Shown piece by piece: positions 43,488 through 56,264 of a DNA stretch of 64,000 bases. Within the stretch, counting starts at the first letter, position 1, and the number at the start of each line of letters is the position of its first letter. The notes beneath the pieces were generated by a model that made no database searches, was not told the DNA's origin, and worked only from the letters and a program-made list of their open reading frames with translations. The stretch comes from Cunninghamia lanceolata (Eukaryota > Streptophyta > Pinopsida > Cupressales > Cupressaceae): positions 1,240,001 through 1,304,000 of the forward strand of contig BSBN01000829.1 in assembly GCA_027924645.1 (NCBI GenBank). Reading direction: 5' to 3'. The position numbers and the translations under genes are program-made.

Positions 43488-44988
43488 TGAGGTGAAATCA
43501 GGTTATTCAAAATAATGAAAAATGAACCCAAACACCTATAGAATCTGAATATAAAAGGAGATTAAAACAAATTAAACAATAATACCTTCACCTTTACCTT
43601 GTGTCTTCCGTAGTTCGCCTATCTCTCTTTGATCTTGATGATGAAGTCCTCAGAAGCTTTTGCTCCCTTGCTTGTTAAAGATGGTAAAGATGGAATGGCT
43701 GAGACACTTGTGTATTTGAAGATGAACTTCAAAAACACTAACAATGGAGGCTATGAAGTGCTATGAAGTGCTATGAAGTGTTAAGAAGTGCTATGAAGTG
43801 CCAACGGTGCACTAGATTTCCTGCAGCATAAGTTTACTCAAACGATCAATTTTGAAATGAAGAGAAGAAGGTTATATTTATAGAAGAGAGTGAGGGAAGA
43901 TCATTGGTTGAGAAGAAAAGAAGAGATCAACGGAGGAGGATTGTTGAGGAACGTGCAACAAATGGAAGAAAGACATGTGTCATTCAAAAAGAAGCTTTGT
44001 TGAGTTAAAAGTTTTCTTGATGAGTTTTCATTTTCTTTAAATTAGAATTTATTTTTCTAATTTAAGAGCAAAGTTACTTTAAAGTTGCTTTAACTCAGCT
44101 TTTACTTTTGTATGGCAAGAGGAATTTATTTTTAAAAGATATTGAAGATAAGAAAAAGAATTAAATAAATAAATTTATTTAATTTAGAAGATAAGAAAAC
44201 AAAATAAATAAATAAATTTATTTAATTCATTTTTAGAATATTTGGAAGATAAGAAAGTAAATTAAATAAATAAATTTATTTAATTTATTTTTTGAAGATT
44301 TGGAAGATAAGAAAGCAAATTAAATAAATAAATTTATTTAATTTATTTTTAGAAGATTTGGAAGATAAGAAAGCAAATTAAATAAATAAATTTATTTAAT
44401 TTAGAAGATAAGAAAACAATTTAAATAAATAAATTTATTTAATTCATTTTTAGAAGATTTGGAAGATAAGAAAGCAAATTAAATAAATAAATTTATTTAA
44501 TTTATTTTTAGAAGATTTGGAAGATAAGAAAGCAAATTAAATAAATAAATTTATTTAATTTATTTTTAGAAGATTTGGAAGATAAGAAAGTAAATTAAAT
44601 AAATAAATTTATTTGATTTACTTGCACATGATTTTGGAAGAATAAATAAAATATTTAATTATATTTATTTTTGGGGATTTTAATTTAAATAAATTTGCAT
44701 TTTATTTAAATTAGGAAGAATGAAAGATTTAATTAAATAATTAAAATTATTTAATTACTTAGAAGAATGGATGTTTTAATTAAATAATTGAAATTATTTA
44801 ATTATTTAGAAGAATAAAGTTAATGTAGATGAAATTAATTAAATAAACGAAATTTATTTAATTAAATGGGAGGAAGTGAATCAAATAAATAAATAAATTT
44901 ATTTATTTATTGATAGAGGACTATGAAGATGAAATAAATATTTAAAATATTTATTTAAGTAGAGTCATGTCATTTTTAGGTGTATACA
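43488..44988 (-). repeat. LARD-2 5' LTR
   Basis: 1,501 bp, about 105 bp longer than its partner, mainly from two additional units in the AT-rich array (44140-44640, nine units). The left boundary is blurred (TGAGGTGAAATC against TGTGAGGGGGAAATC in the partner). The right end GTGTATACA meets the GATAT duplication. Confidence 0.9.
44140..44640. repeat. AT-rich tandem array in LARD-2 5' LTR, 9 units
   Basis: Same unit as at 35911-36290; the extra copies include a second short unit with the GAAAACAATTT variant, suggesting duplication of a two- to three-unit block. Confidence 0.85.
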
Positions 44989-44993
44989 GATAT

Positions 44994-46312
44994 AATATTC
45001 ATGATATAAAAATTAATTACATGTAGTTGATATTTACTCAAATTATGATTGTGATTTATTTTCCTAATGGACTAACTACTGCTTGGTTGGATACAAGGTG
45101 GATATAGGATAACCTTTTCCCCACCCATGCGATGAGGGAGAGTATCATCTGGGAGGGGATGTTAGATGGTGAAAAGTTGATAGTTGAACCAAAATTTACC
45201 AAGAACTTCACACACACCTACACGAGTTGGCAATATGACTATATGTGATTCTTGATAAACACCCAGGAGCATATTAGGTGTTGTCGAAGAGAGTCAAAAT
45301 GGTTTGTTTTATTACTCAATTTAATATTTTAAGAGTCAACTATTATTATTTCAATCTAGTATAATATATTTATGATTTATTTATTGTGTAGACTCTCATA
45401 AGCGTAGTCTCATTATAGTCAGTTTGATTATATGTAATAATATTGTTTTATATCATATCTTATTTTAAATTTATTATTGATAATGGTGTGCTTATCGTAT
45501 TGTTATATATTCCTATTTTGTTCCCTTACATGTTGTAACCACTATTGAATGGGAGTATGGAGCCATTAAGGCACATCTCCAATGGTGGAGGCTAAAAATA
45601 ACTTATGGTAGTGGGAATAAATTAAAGGAGAGATGCGCATTAAAAATAATCTATTATCTCTCCTTCTAAAGGTCACAACTAAGTCTAAAATACAGATTCA
45701 TTCTTTCATGTAGCAAAATTTTGAATAATTCTTTTTGTTCTAGGAAATAGAGGTGTTGATTCATCTAGTGCCATATAGCTCTAGAAGAAAAAGTTGGGAT
45801 GATGTGAAGACTGCTTGTAGTTTGTAGGAGAATCTACAAGTATGAGCATCACTATTAATTAATCTATATAATAATATTTCTATTAGAGTTTGTCTAGTGA
45901 ATAGACAACAACTTCATAGTGGAGTATATTTGTATTCTAGCTATATCAATTTAGTGTTATCTTGGCTTAGTGCTATCTCTAGTTATAGCAATAGTGTTAT
46001 TACCTTAAAATTAGTATTATCCTTGATAATGGCTATGTCCTAGTTATGTTATGGAGTCATTGAGATCAAATCTCACATTGTTCATTGGTTGTAGGGATTA
46101 TGTGATATTTACATGGGTGGCCACGAGAGGACCATGTAGTCCTCGACCCACAATCATATAAAATGTTATCTCTATAAATATGATTGCATTAATATTCTAA
46201 TCACAGTGTTATCCCTATCTTTCATGGCCATTTGATTTATCCACTATAGATGTATTATTGTTTGTTGTTTAGGATCTATCAATCCATTTGGAGGTCTCTA
46301 TGATTGTTGTTT
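44994..46312. other. AT-rich spacer, probably old LTR sequence
   Basis: It continues the gypsy-3 LTR target of LARD-2. A purine tract then TGTTAGATGG (GGGAGGGGA|TGTTAGATGG, boundary near 45159) looks like a second, older polypurine-LTR junction on the plus strand. No protein motif and no LTR partner were found. Confidence 0.4.
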
Positions 46313-47100
46313 AGAGACAATGAGAGAGAACTTGAGAGATAAATTATCACTCTCAGATATGACCTAGAAGTTGCAAATGAATATAAGGAGAAGTTCAAGA
46401 TAAGCTCGGCTAAACTTGAAGCACTAATTGAAGGACAAAAAAGGATGATGACAAGCATTGTCTTGGATATGAGAAAGGTGAAAGCTATGAATCCAGAAAG
46501 ATAAATTTTCAAACAAGGAATGGGAGAAACAAAACTAGAAAACCTTCGGTAAGATAGCCTAATGCTCAAAGATATCCATCATTCAATGGAAATTATTTCA
46601 ATTGCAATAAATTTGGTCATAGAGCTACTTTGTACAGAAGCAGAGTAAATCAAAATGGTCCATCCTTCTCTGTTCAATGCTTCAAGTGTAAGATGTATGG
46701 TCATAGATCAAATAAATGCAAAAGTATGATAATGAATAATTCTAACAATAAAGGAATTGGCAATTCTTTCAATGGTTACTATTTTGCTTGCAATGGGTTT
46801 GGACACATGGCTAATCAATGTAGATCAAGAGGAAATCAAGTTTATAAGAAAGGAAATGTTGTGTGGTTTAATTGCAATAAATTTGGTCATATTACAAGAT
46901 TCTGTAGAAGTATGAACAATGGAAGAAGAGGTCTGGTAAACAGAAAACTGGATGAGCAGAGACATGACAAAGGAAAAAGAAAAATTGATGTGAATGAGAT
47001 ATAGAGTGAAATGAACCAGACTTGGGTGAGGAAAGATACAATGAACAATGGTGATGGGCCCACACTAGAATCCAGTGCTGACAATTCCTCTGAGAATTAA
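46313..47100 (+). pseudogene. Outer element ORF1: coiled coil and zinc knuckles, truncated
   Basis: Starts within the coiled coil (DLEVANEYKEKFKISSAKLE) that matches ORF1 of the inner element (DLQTANEYIEKFKISFAQLE). Four knuckles follow, but only C-FK-C-KMYG-H-RSNK-C is complete; others have lost a Cys to Tyr or Trp (for example Y-FA-C-NGFG-H-MANQ-C). The stop at 47098-47100 falls at the same place as in the inner copy, so it is the true end. Earlier stops and a frame change are decay. Confidence 0.8.
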
Positions 47101-47468
47101 ATCAGGAGCTCTAGCTTAGGGGGAACTGCATTGAACATCAAATTCCCCCAGTCAATAAATGGGTGCCTGGATATGGCACAATGAGAAGATATTTTAAATT
47201 GTTTCAGAACTTTTGGAAGGATTTCCAGAAGAAAAGATGTTAATATGGAAATTTGCAAAGTGATTCATGAAGAACAGTTCAAGAAACAAAGTAACCAATC
47301 ATGTATTTGAACCACTTTGCATTTGAAGGAAACAAGTAGAAGAGCTTCAGAGCTGCAAATCCAGAGATTGAAGAATGAAGAGCGAATTCAACCAGTAATT
47401 GATCAACCCTAACCCCACGGAAGAAAATGGTACTTCTCTATAAAGATTTGAATCTAAAATTTGTTGAG

Positions 47469-49855
47469 ATGGCTTATCCTCATATTGTTGACATTACTAA
47501 AAGGCCTCAACCCAAATTTAAGAAGCATCCTCACAAATCAATAGAAGTTGACCCATTAGGTGCTTTTTCAAGTGTTCTGTATGGTGTACTGCATGTTGAA
47601 GATATTTGGGTTTATATTCATGCAAACATAGATGAATTGATGATTCAAGGTATGTAAACTTGTTTGAGAGTCATCTGAGGGATGAAAATCATGATCTCAA
47701 ACCTGAGTATAACGCACTGCATGATAAACACTTTATTTAGATTATGTGGTTTCCAACATTTGATGAAGATGAATGGGTCTGGTATGTTTTGAGTCAGATG
47801 CATGATGAATTCATCTAGATGTTAAAACCATTCAAAATTACCAAGGATGTTATCAGAATTGTGACTGGGTTAAACTCAACTGGTGGATTACCCATGTTAA
47901 AATCTGTGAAAAACCAAACTGTTACTAATGTACCCAGTGCTAAATTCGATAGGAGGGCTATGACTATAAATGACATTATAGAACCAGATGCCAATTTTGC
48001 TTCCATGGTTATTGGCTACAAGATATATCACTCCAACAGGGAGAATTCTATCTCCGAAATTGCCATATATGCAGCAGATCAAATGTTGAAGGAGAATGTA
48101 GATTATGACCTTTGTGAGCTGTTACAGAACTAGCTGATTAAGAACTTGAACAAAATCAAAAGGGATAAGAAAAACACTTTTAAATATGGTACATTGGTTC
48201 TATGCTTGTTTTTCTACTATATGAATGAAGTCCCTGGAGTAAAGGGTGTTCACTGGACTAATGATGAGCTAGTTGCCATTCAGATCAGAGATCATCTTCG
48301 TAGCATTAGTGATTTTAAAGCTCAGAAAGTTGCAATATGGGGATACTTCACAAATTTTTAGAGTATGATGAATTTAAGGGAAAGAATCCCTAAATCAATT
48401 GTTGAGAAGTACAAAAATGAAATATGCTTCATGGTTGACACTGATCAGTGCCTAATGGAAGAAGTAGAACCTAGAATTATTTGGATCATGCCCATGGGGT
48501 ATGAAGTAGATGGAAAAATCTTGAATATGTATGCTCAACATCTTCTAAGCAAGCCTAAAGACACAAAAGTTGAAAGATTTAGAACATATGAGGAGCTAAG
48601 TTTAAAACTGCATAATGAGCTCAGAGAACCTAAAACCAATAGGAAAGTAAGAAAAGAAGTTGAGCAGTTGGCTAAAAATCTATGCCTAACTAAGGAGGCT
48701 GTGAGGCAATTCAGGGAAAGAACTAAAAAGGATGAGAAAGGGAAACAAGATAAAAAACAAGGAAGTGCTCTGGTGGAACCCTCTTCCACTTCAAGGACTA
48801 CTAGGAGCTCTGTTGCTACCCCTGTTCCTCCTAAGACTATAAAACTAGAAGAAAAATCATCCAGAAAAAGGGAGAAAAGGAAGAAAACAAAAGCATCCCG
48901 GACCTATGAAAGCACAAGAGAAGAAGAAGATATAGATTCTGACATTCAAATCAAAGAACTAAATGCCATAGGTACAAAAGTGGCCAAGATATCCAAGGAG
49001 ATGCCCTCTGAAAGAAAAAGGGAAAGCAAGAGGCAAAAGATAGAGGAATATATAGAGAATCCTACCCTTTCAGTAGATGACATTATTAAACCAGTTATTG
49101 TAGATGGAAACTTGGCTCCAATGACATAATTCTATGATGACTATAGTGATGCTGACAAAAGAGTGCTTGAGGAAGCAACGGTAAGAGATTTGAATATCTA
49201 CAACAAGGCTCTTATTGAGATATGTTTATTGATACCAAAAACCCTTGAAAAAATTTTGGAATTGAGAAAAGAGAATGCAAAAAGCAAGGATATTGATATC
49301 CAAGAACAAATATTAATACAATTATGCCCCCAAATTACTCCAAAGAAAATGAATTTGATATTTAAAGAAGCCAAAGATGAGTTCCGAAGTAAAAAATGAA
49401 TGAATGAGCTTATGCTTGGGGAGACAAACAAGATTGCAAAGGAAACCAAAGAGATTCTCCAAAGTGCTTTGAAAAAGCACAATCTTCCTATTGTAGAGGA
49501 GGTAAATGTAGAGATCGAGTCCTCAGACATGAATGTCAAAGGATTAAAGAAGAATAAGAAACAAACTAAAACTTTAGATTCCTCTCTTTTGGAAGAGGAA
49601 GTGCAAAAGGAAGAAGAGGAAGTATTGATAGAAGAAGAAAATGTTGGCCATGATCCTCCAGATCCTCCTGCTACTGATGACTCTAGAAAGAATCAAAAAA
49701 AAGAAGAAGAAAAAGAGAAAGAGAAGGAAGAGGAAAAAGTAAAGTGAAAAGAAGAACTAGCAGAAGGAGATGGTGCTAATGCACCAAAGCAAGACAATCC
49801 AAGTGCTGCCACTGACAAAGCACAAGGAAAAGAAACTAAAATGGTGTGGCAAGAG
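47469..49855 (+). pseudogene. Outer element ORF2, part 1 (unknown family)
   Basis: Homology with inner ORF2 begins at the ATG at 47469 (MAYPHIVDITKRPQPKFKKHPH). The region around EVDPLGAFSSV, KITKDVIRIVTGLNSTGG, FDRRAMTINDI and IGYKIYHSNREN is strongly conserved between copies. Then come the IMPMGYEVD block, a Lys/Glu-rich linker, and DGNLAPMT / FYDDYSDADKRVLEEAT. A frameshift lies near 47645; TAGs at about 47738, 47817, 48131 and 48359 match Gln or Trp codons in the other copy, and a TAA at about 49126 matches Glu. The frame is cut at 49855 by the inner element and resumes after 57372. No known domain recognised; function unknown. Confidence 0.75.
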
Positions 49856-50945
49856 TGTTGATAACTGAGAGGGGGGGGTGAATCAGTTATCCTAATTATT
49901 TCTTCTTTTGAACTTTCTTATTAATCAATGCAGCATTGAATCAAACAAACAAACATTATCATGAAATGAGAAACACATGACACAGTATTTTTGACGTGGA
50001 AACCCTGTTAAGGGAAAAACCACGGGGTGATTAACCCAAAGATTATTCTCTGTTAGAAGAATAAGGAATTACAAAATGGCACTTGCCAATTAGGGCTCAT
50101 TGCCTGAGCACACTACTCACAAAGAGGCACACTGCCTACAAGGAGACACACTGTCTACAAAAGAATGTTATACAATACTTGAACTGATTGGAAGCATCCA
50201 TATATGCTGGAGTTCAGTTCCGGTTAGGCTCAGTACACTGATCTGCTACACTTCATCTGTCCTCTTCTTTTTATTCTGCTTTCCTTTCACATACCGGATC
50301 TCTCTAGTTGTTTCTGCTTTGCTCTGCACTTATTCGCACATCAACAACACACAACCACACTTCTCACAACTAAATCCATCATGCATATATATCCGCACAA
50401 GTAATTTCATCACCTTTCTAGTCGACATCCGGAACAATCTATTTTCTCACAAACTCTGTTCTGTCGGCTGAGTCCTTGCTCATCAAGTAATGCGGATCAA
50501 GCATATACTTGTAGATATCATTAATCATGTCAGCCAAACATGATTCATGCCTTCACAACCTTTACCATCAATAGTAACACATCCGGAAAGTAGTCTGATG
50601 TTCTGTCAGTCAGTTCTTCCTCTGTTCTCACTGTCACTCAGGAATCCGGTACTCAACTATTCATATCTTTTTCCTTGTCCATCACCGGAGGCTAAATCCT
50701 TGGAATATACCACTCAAGGTAGTCCTTTTGACTTCCCCAAATCCGCACTGCACCAAGATACTTCCTCTGAGAGATCCGGACCAGTCTGTTGGACCTTGCC
50801 ACATGCTCTGTTCTTATTCACTGGACCACAATAATCTTCATTCTGACTTCCGGTAGAGACACACCATGACTTGCGGATATGTGGGATGACCTTTGTTGCC
50901 ATCAATGACAACAACCATGAATCCATATAGTGTCTCTTGCCAACA
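49856..50945 (-). repeat. Inner element 3' LTR
   Basis: 1,090 bp. On the plus strand it starts TGTTGATAACTGAGAGGG and ends TCTCTTGCCAACA. On the minus strand the start TGTTGGCAAGAGACACT is close to the outer element's LTR. Confidence 0.93.
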
Positions 50946-51115
50946 ATCTCCCCCTTTGGCATTGATGGCAACACTTAGTGAAAAATGACTAAGTGTTTAC
51001 ACTATGCTCCCCCTTGGCTGATGCTCTATCTTTATATACAATTATCGGAACTCCCCCTTAGTTGGATTCCTCATTTTTCACTGCTCCTCACTCCCCCTTT
51101 GACATCAATGGCAAA
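50946..51115 (-). promoter_or_regulatory. Inner element polypurine-tract array
   Basis: Minus-strand tracts of AAGGGGGAG type are at about 50947-50958 (next to the LTR), 51006-51015, 51050-51060 and 51090-51100. The outermost lies in TTGATGTCAAAGGGGGAG, also found before the Copia-1 and outer-element LTRs. Confidence 0.75.
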
Positions 51116-51176
51116 GGGTAGGGTCTGCACACCAAAATTTTCAAAAAATTACTATACTTAGCCGCATATTACATAC

Positions 51177-54100
51177 TCACATAAACTGAAGAATGTCTGC
51201 AAAGGATGTCTTCAATTGGACCAGTTCTGTAGCCCAACTTTGCTTCATTCTATCCAAAATTGAAATGTGAACACTCAACAAAAATGCAAAAGCTTCTGCC
51301 CTCGTGAGATCTATTAGATCATTTGTTTGGGTGGTAGTCTGAGCATCACTGATGGCCTCATGCATAGTTTCTAACTTAGGGATTATAATCCTTCTAAGTT
51401 CTCCCATGCGGTTAGTTATATTCTTCCTTTCCTTCTCAAAGTTCTTTATTGCATTTGTGATTGCAATAGTTTGACATTCTTGATTTACTATGGAGGAAGA
51501 GAGAGGATCAAAACTTTGAGACAAACTTTGTAGTTTGTCCTGTTCCTCTTTTATTTTCTTATCAATTTCTACTGTTGCCTTTGACCAGGAGATACAAAAT
51601 TTGTAAATGTCACCACCGTCCTTAAGAGCATTTTCTAAGCTCTTAATTCCAATACTCATATTTCTCCTATCATTAGAGATTAAGCCTAGTACTTCTGAAA
51701 ATCTCTTATCCAAAAACTCCTTCCGGACCTTTTCTTCAGCTGATTTTTCTAGAGAATCAAAATGTGTATCAACACTGCTGACTAAGGTTTTGAGATTACC
51801 GGAAGAGGACACTGTTGGATCTATCTAGACCGATGGCATAATCTTTTCAAGCACTCCGGAAGCAGCCTCTATCAACTCACAATCTTCCATATGAGACTTT
51901 AGGAGTTTTTCATTTGCCTTAGCATTTGCAAATGAAGCTATCTTCATTGTCTGTACCGGAGAGAGGGAGTCAAAGTTGAATGGACCTTTTAGAAGCTCTG
52001 GTTCATCAATCTCTATTGTTTCTTGGCTCAAAAATTTTTGAACAATTTGTGCAGTGTCTCTTGCCGGAGACAGATGTTTCTTCTCTTCTGTAGTCTTGTC
52101 CTTTGGAATTTTCTCTCCTTCCACATTCTTACTTTCAGTTGTGGTTTTCTCTGTTGGAATCTTCTCTTTCTCTGCATCCTTGGTACTGTTAACTTCCTTT
52201 TCTTTTACCGCTGCTTCTTTCTCCTGTAATTTCACTTCTTCTTTAGATCTGGAGACTGTAGGGGAAACTGAAGGAGAAATGTTGGTTTGTTCAGGGCCCA
52301 TCTCTTCTGTTGCTTTCTCAGAAGTTTCTTCTGCAGCACTTGTGGATGAGGGATCAGTACCCAAGTCCTCTACAACAGGAAGATTAAACCTTTTGAAGGC
52401 CTTCCGGAGGATCTCTTCTGTCTCTATGGCCACCTTGTCAGTCTCACCAAGCATGAGTTGATTCATCCTTGCTTTACTCCTGAACTCATCTTTGCAGTCT
52501 TTGAATATTATTCATTGTCTTGGGATCAATTTGAGGATATAGCTGAATAGCTATCTGCTCCCGGATCTCAAGATCTTTTGCCTGGGCATTGTTTTTTCTT
52601 ATTTCTAATTCCTTTTCTAGGCTTTTAGGAATTAGAGATATAATCTCAATGAAAGCCTTATTGTATATGTTCAGATACTTGATTGTGGCTTCCTGCAGAA
52701 TCTTTTGGTCAGCCTCATTGTAGTCATCATAGAATTCAGTCATTGGTTGAAGGTTTCCATCCACCGTGATTGACTTGATTACACTCTCTAGAGACAGGGT
52801 GGGCTTTTCAACAAATACCTCTGCCATTTCTTCCTTGTCTTGGCCTGTGGAGGGTTTACCGGATCCTTTCTTCTTCTGCTTCTTTATTTCTTTTACCCCC
52901 TCATCTGATTCTGTTTCCTCTTCATCTTTCTGACTTGTATAAGCCCTTGTGGCTTTTATTTTAGACCTTTTCTCTCCTTTATAAGATGTTTGACCTTCCG
53001 GTTTAGATATTTTTGAGCTTTTGGTTCTGACAAGTGTAGATCCTTTTGATGATCTGGTCCAGGTTGAGGTTTCCACCGGAGCACTTTTCTTGCTTTTCTT
53101 TTCTGCCTCTTTCTTTTCTTCCTCAGCCTTTCTCCTCTTTTCCCAGTTGGCATCAAGTGCCTCCTTTGGGATGCCTAGGCCTTGGGCAATGTGTTCAACT
53201 TCTTTTCTTACTTTCCTTTTTATCTCAGGTTCTCTGAGTTCCACATGGATCTTCACACTCAGCTCCTCAAAGGTTCCAAACCTTTCTACTTTTGGATCTT
53301 TAGTTTGACTAAGCATGTGTTGAACATGTAGTTCCACAATCTGTTCATCAACCTCATACCCCATGGGCATGATCTAGACTGTCCTTGGCTCAACTGCCTC
53401 CATTAGGCACTAATCAGTATCAACCATAAAGAAAACTGAGTCTTTGTATTTTTCAACAAGAGACTGGGGGATTCTTTCTCTTGCTTGCATCATACTCTGG
53501 AAGTTTTTGAAGTATCCCCATAGAGCTGTATTTCTAGCTTTGGCATCCCCAAGTCCATGTAAGTAATCTCTGATCTTGACTGCTACAGGTTTGTCATTCT
53601 GCCATACCCATCCACTTGATCTGGGCAGCTCATTCATGAAATAGAAAAATAGACATAATATAAGAGTACCATACTTAAAAGAATTCTTTTTGTCCTTTTT
53701 GATCTTCTGTATATTTTCCATTAATTGGCTTAAAAGAAGTTCACAGAGATCATAATCTGCATTCTTCCTCAGCATCTCATAGGCAGTGTATACTGCAGTT
53801 CCGGATACAGAATTTTTCCTACTGGAGTGATAAATCTTGTATCCTATTATCATAGATGCATACTTGATATCTGGATCAGAAATATCTTCAATGGTCATTG
53901 CCCTCTTATCAAATTTTGATCCGATGGCCTCAGTTACAATGTTATTTTTGATGGATTTGAGGATAGGTATCCCTCCGGAAGAGTATAGACCAGTCACTGC
54001 CCTAATTACCTCTTTTGTGATCTTGCAGGGTCTATCCAGCCATAGGAAGTTTTCATGCATCTTGCTCAATACATACCGGACCCATTCATCTTCTTCAAAG

Positions 54101-54386
54101 GGGAATGAATGAATTGATCAAACTGTTTCTTCTGGATACCCTTATGCTCTGGTTTAAGCTCAAAAGCATTGTCTATCAGTTGTTTGTGATAGAAATCTCT
54201 CAATTTGAATTCCCCGAATTCCTCAATGCTTGCATGTATGTAAACCCTAATATCTTCTATGTGTAAAATGCCATGAGGAACACTAGAGAATGCTCCTAAG
54301 GGATCTACCTCCAATGACTTGTATGGGTGTTTCTTAAATTCAGGTCGGGGCCTATCTGAGATCTTTACTATATTCAGAGTAGCCAT
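51177..54386 (-). pseudogene. Inner element ORF2: about 1,070 codons, unknown family, nearly intact
   Basis: The ATG at 54386 (MATLNIVKISDRPRPEFKKH) starts a long frame ending at 51177. Roughly residues 1-330 are a conserved, probably globular part (EVDPLGAFSSV; KITKEVIRAVTGLYSSGG; GYKIYHSSRKNSVSG; LILCLFFYFMNELP). A Lys/Glu/Ser-rich linker, a helical segment (FYDDYNEADQKILQEAT) and an acidic Lys/Glu stretch follow. The last 300 residues look helical or coiled coil (KSLENALKDGGDIYKF; ERKNITNRMGELRR). Breaks are frameshifts near 54095 and 52505 and TAGs at 53410, 53371 and 51825. Two of these TAGs face Gln and Trp in the outer copy. Its place before the polypurine tract recalls env-like ORFs of SIRE-type copia, but I see no signal peptide or clear membrane anchor. 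Confidence 0.8.
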
Positions 54387-54569
54387 TTCTCAAAAGATTT
54401 GTAGTAAGATATTGAAAACAGAAAATACCTTATGCGCCTTCGGTTGCACGGAGTGGTTGGATTGATTTCTGTATGTAATGACTTCGGCAGGAGATCTTTG
54501 GTGAGCTTGATGAATCTTGTTGCAGAGCTCCACTTTTCGCTTCTTCTTGAGTGCAGAATGAGCAAGTGA

Positions 54570-54950
54570 TTTATGAGAAATCCCTTATATTGCTCTGTAA
54601 ACCCTAATATCTGATGGCAATAAATGCTCGACCTACATTATTCCCGTTTGCCTTATTCAGATAACTTTGAAGAACTGGATCAGTCCTGTTCTATGAACAT
54701 CATGCAGATCTTCCAACCATGAACAAATCAAGATAACACATCACAAGGACATCCCAAACACTCTGTCCAATCCGCAGAATAAGACAATGCACTTCCGGAT
54801 CTCTCCGGACCTTTTTGTAATCCTCTGTTATTTCGAAGCATCTCCCGGAATAGGTTTTACTTGATCGATCACAACTTCTTCACATCTTCATGCGGACCTC
54901 TAAAATCTTATCTGGATCATCTCAAGACATATCTATAAACCCTTTACTCT
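54570..54950 (-). promoter_or_regulatory. Captured copia LTR fragment with TATA motif upstream of ORF2
   Basis: Minus-strand sequence from about 54950 to 54710 matches the Copia-1 3' LTR at about 4430-4690; shared words include TTTTAGAGGTCCGCATGAAG and GAGTGTTT then GTCCTTGTGA. Homology starts just after GATATGGCAC, where inner and outer elements stop being alike. Further down a TATAAGGGA (54582-54590) corresponds in position to the LTR's TATAAATAAGGG. ORF2 begins about 200 bp later. A separate ORF2 promoter is inferred. Confidence 0.6.
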
Positions 54951-55034
54951 GCATCTTGTGCCATATCCGGCACCACTTGATTGGCTTGGGAACAGGATTT
55001 TCTTTGAGTCTCCCCCTGAGCCAGAGCTCACCTT

Positions 55035-56213
55035 TTAATTTCTGGAAGGAATATCAGCACCAGAATCTGGTTCGGATCCAACCTCTACATTCTCTAAACT
55101 TTTCTTTACCCAAATCTTGTTCATCTGATTCCTAACTTCATTCGCATTCATCTTTTGTTTACCCTTGTCTTGATTCTGATTATACACCGAACCTCTTTTG
55201 TCCTGATTCTTGCTTCTGCAGACTTTTGCATTATGATCGAACCTATTACAGATTTGGCAAACAACATTTCCTTGCATATTTGACTGATAACCTCTTGATA
55301 TGCATTGATTAGCCATATGACCTATTCTATTGCATGCAAAGCATCTATCATTGAATGATTTGTTTATTTGCATATTTCTGCATTCATGAGACTTGTGTCC
55401 ATACCTTTTGCAGTTAAAGCACTATTCGGAGAAGGATGAATTAGTCTGATTCATTCTCTTTCTGCACTGATTAGCTTTGTGACCAAAGTGATTGCAGTTG
55501 TGGCAGTATCCATTGAAGGATGGATATCTTTGAGCATTGGGCTGTCTTACCGGAGGTCTTCTAGGCCTATTCCTTGGATTTTCTGATCCAAAATTCTTTT
55601 GACCGGATCCGGAGCTTTCTCCTTTCTCATATCCCAAACCATACTTGTCATCTGCCCTCTTTTGACTTCCAAGAAGAACTTCAAGTTGAGCAAAACTTAT
55701 CTTGAATTTCTCTATATATTCATTTGCTGTTTGAAGATCTCTTTTGAGAGAGACAATTTGATCCTCAAGTTTTTCTTTATTATCTTTGGCATCTTGAAGA
55801 TCAGATTCAAGATGTTTGATAATCCTGTCCATCTGGAGGCAATCTTTTGATTTCTCTTTAAGAGATTGTCTTAGATTATCTTCAACTTTTCTTTTCTCTT
55901 CAATCTCTTGAGTAAACTTTATAACTCCTGATTCCATTTCATGTCTTACCATAATGACTTCTTTTGATAACTTTTCACATAACTTGGTTTTCTCAGTCAA
56001 TTCTTCATTTATATTACTTTCTTCACTTTGTCTTGCCAATTGTTGGAGCAGCTCCTTTCTCTTTTTCATAGAGAGACTTAATTTGTCCTTTAGTTCTCTC
56101 ATGAATTCATCAGCCTGTTTGAGTCTTTCCTTTAATTCATTGACTTCAGAGTTTGACTGTTCAAGATCCTCAAGGGCAATCTTGAGTTGTTCCCTTAAAC
56201 CATATGCATCCAT
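55035..56213 (-). pseudogene. Inner element ORF1: coiled-coil, four-zinc-knuckle protein (about 392 codons)
   Basis: The ATG at 56213 (MDAYGLREQLKIALEDLEQ) opens a heptad-rich coiled coil of about 190 residues. A basic Gly/Ser/Arg/Pro region follows, then four canonical CX2CX4HX4C knuckles (C-HN-C-NHFG-H-KANQ-C; C-FN-C-KRYG-H-KSHE-C; C-FA-C-NRIG-H-MANQ-C; C-QI-C-NRFD-H-NAKV-C). It ends KIWVKKSL and an acidic tail. One TAG at about 55422 lies just before the second knuckle; the outer copy has Gln there. Role is probably RNA-binding and gag-like, although the standard copia UBN2 gag domain is not evident. Confidence 0.82.
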
Positions 56214-56264
56214 TTGAACTCCCAGATCTTCCTCAAGCTGTTAGGCTCTATTAGGAGGAACTTA

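Larger units (their letters stand above)
35261..44988 (-). mobile_element. LARD-2: 9.7-kb non-autonomous LTR element
   Basis: LTRs 35261-36656 and 43488-44988 are bounded by a perfect GATAT duplication (35256-35260, 44989-44993). On the minus strand the LTR starts TGTATACACC, and the polypurine tract AAAGAGGGGCAAAA adjoins the left (3') LTR, which sets the orientation. The 6.8-kb interior has one long, decayed, Pro/His/Gln-rich reading frame on the minus strand and no RT or integrase. LTRs differ by about 2% outside a repeat array. Size and missing pol match the LARD class. I could not identify a tRNA-Met primer site. Confidence 0.92.

Noticed and set aside
50547..50834. A 95-codon open stretch repeated at 56969-57256 as a conserved small gene
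   Set aside because: Both are the same segment of the two LTRs of the inner element; similarity comes from LTR duplication.
52023..53308. Plus-strand Ser/Phe/Leu-rich open stretches opposite inner ORF2, resembling membrane proteins
   Set aside because: They are complements of Lys/Glu-rich codons, which give Phe/Leu/Ser runs; the minus-strand reading is conserved with the outer copy.
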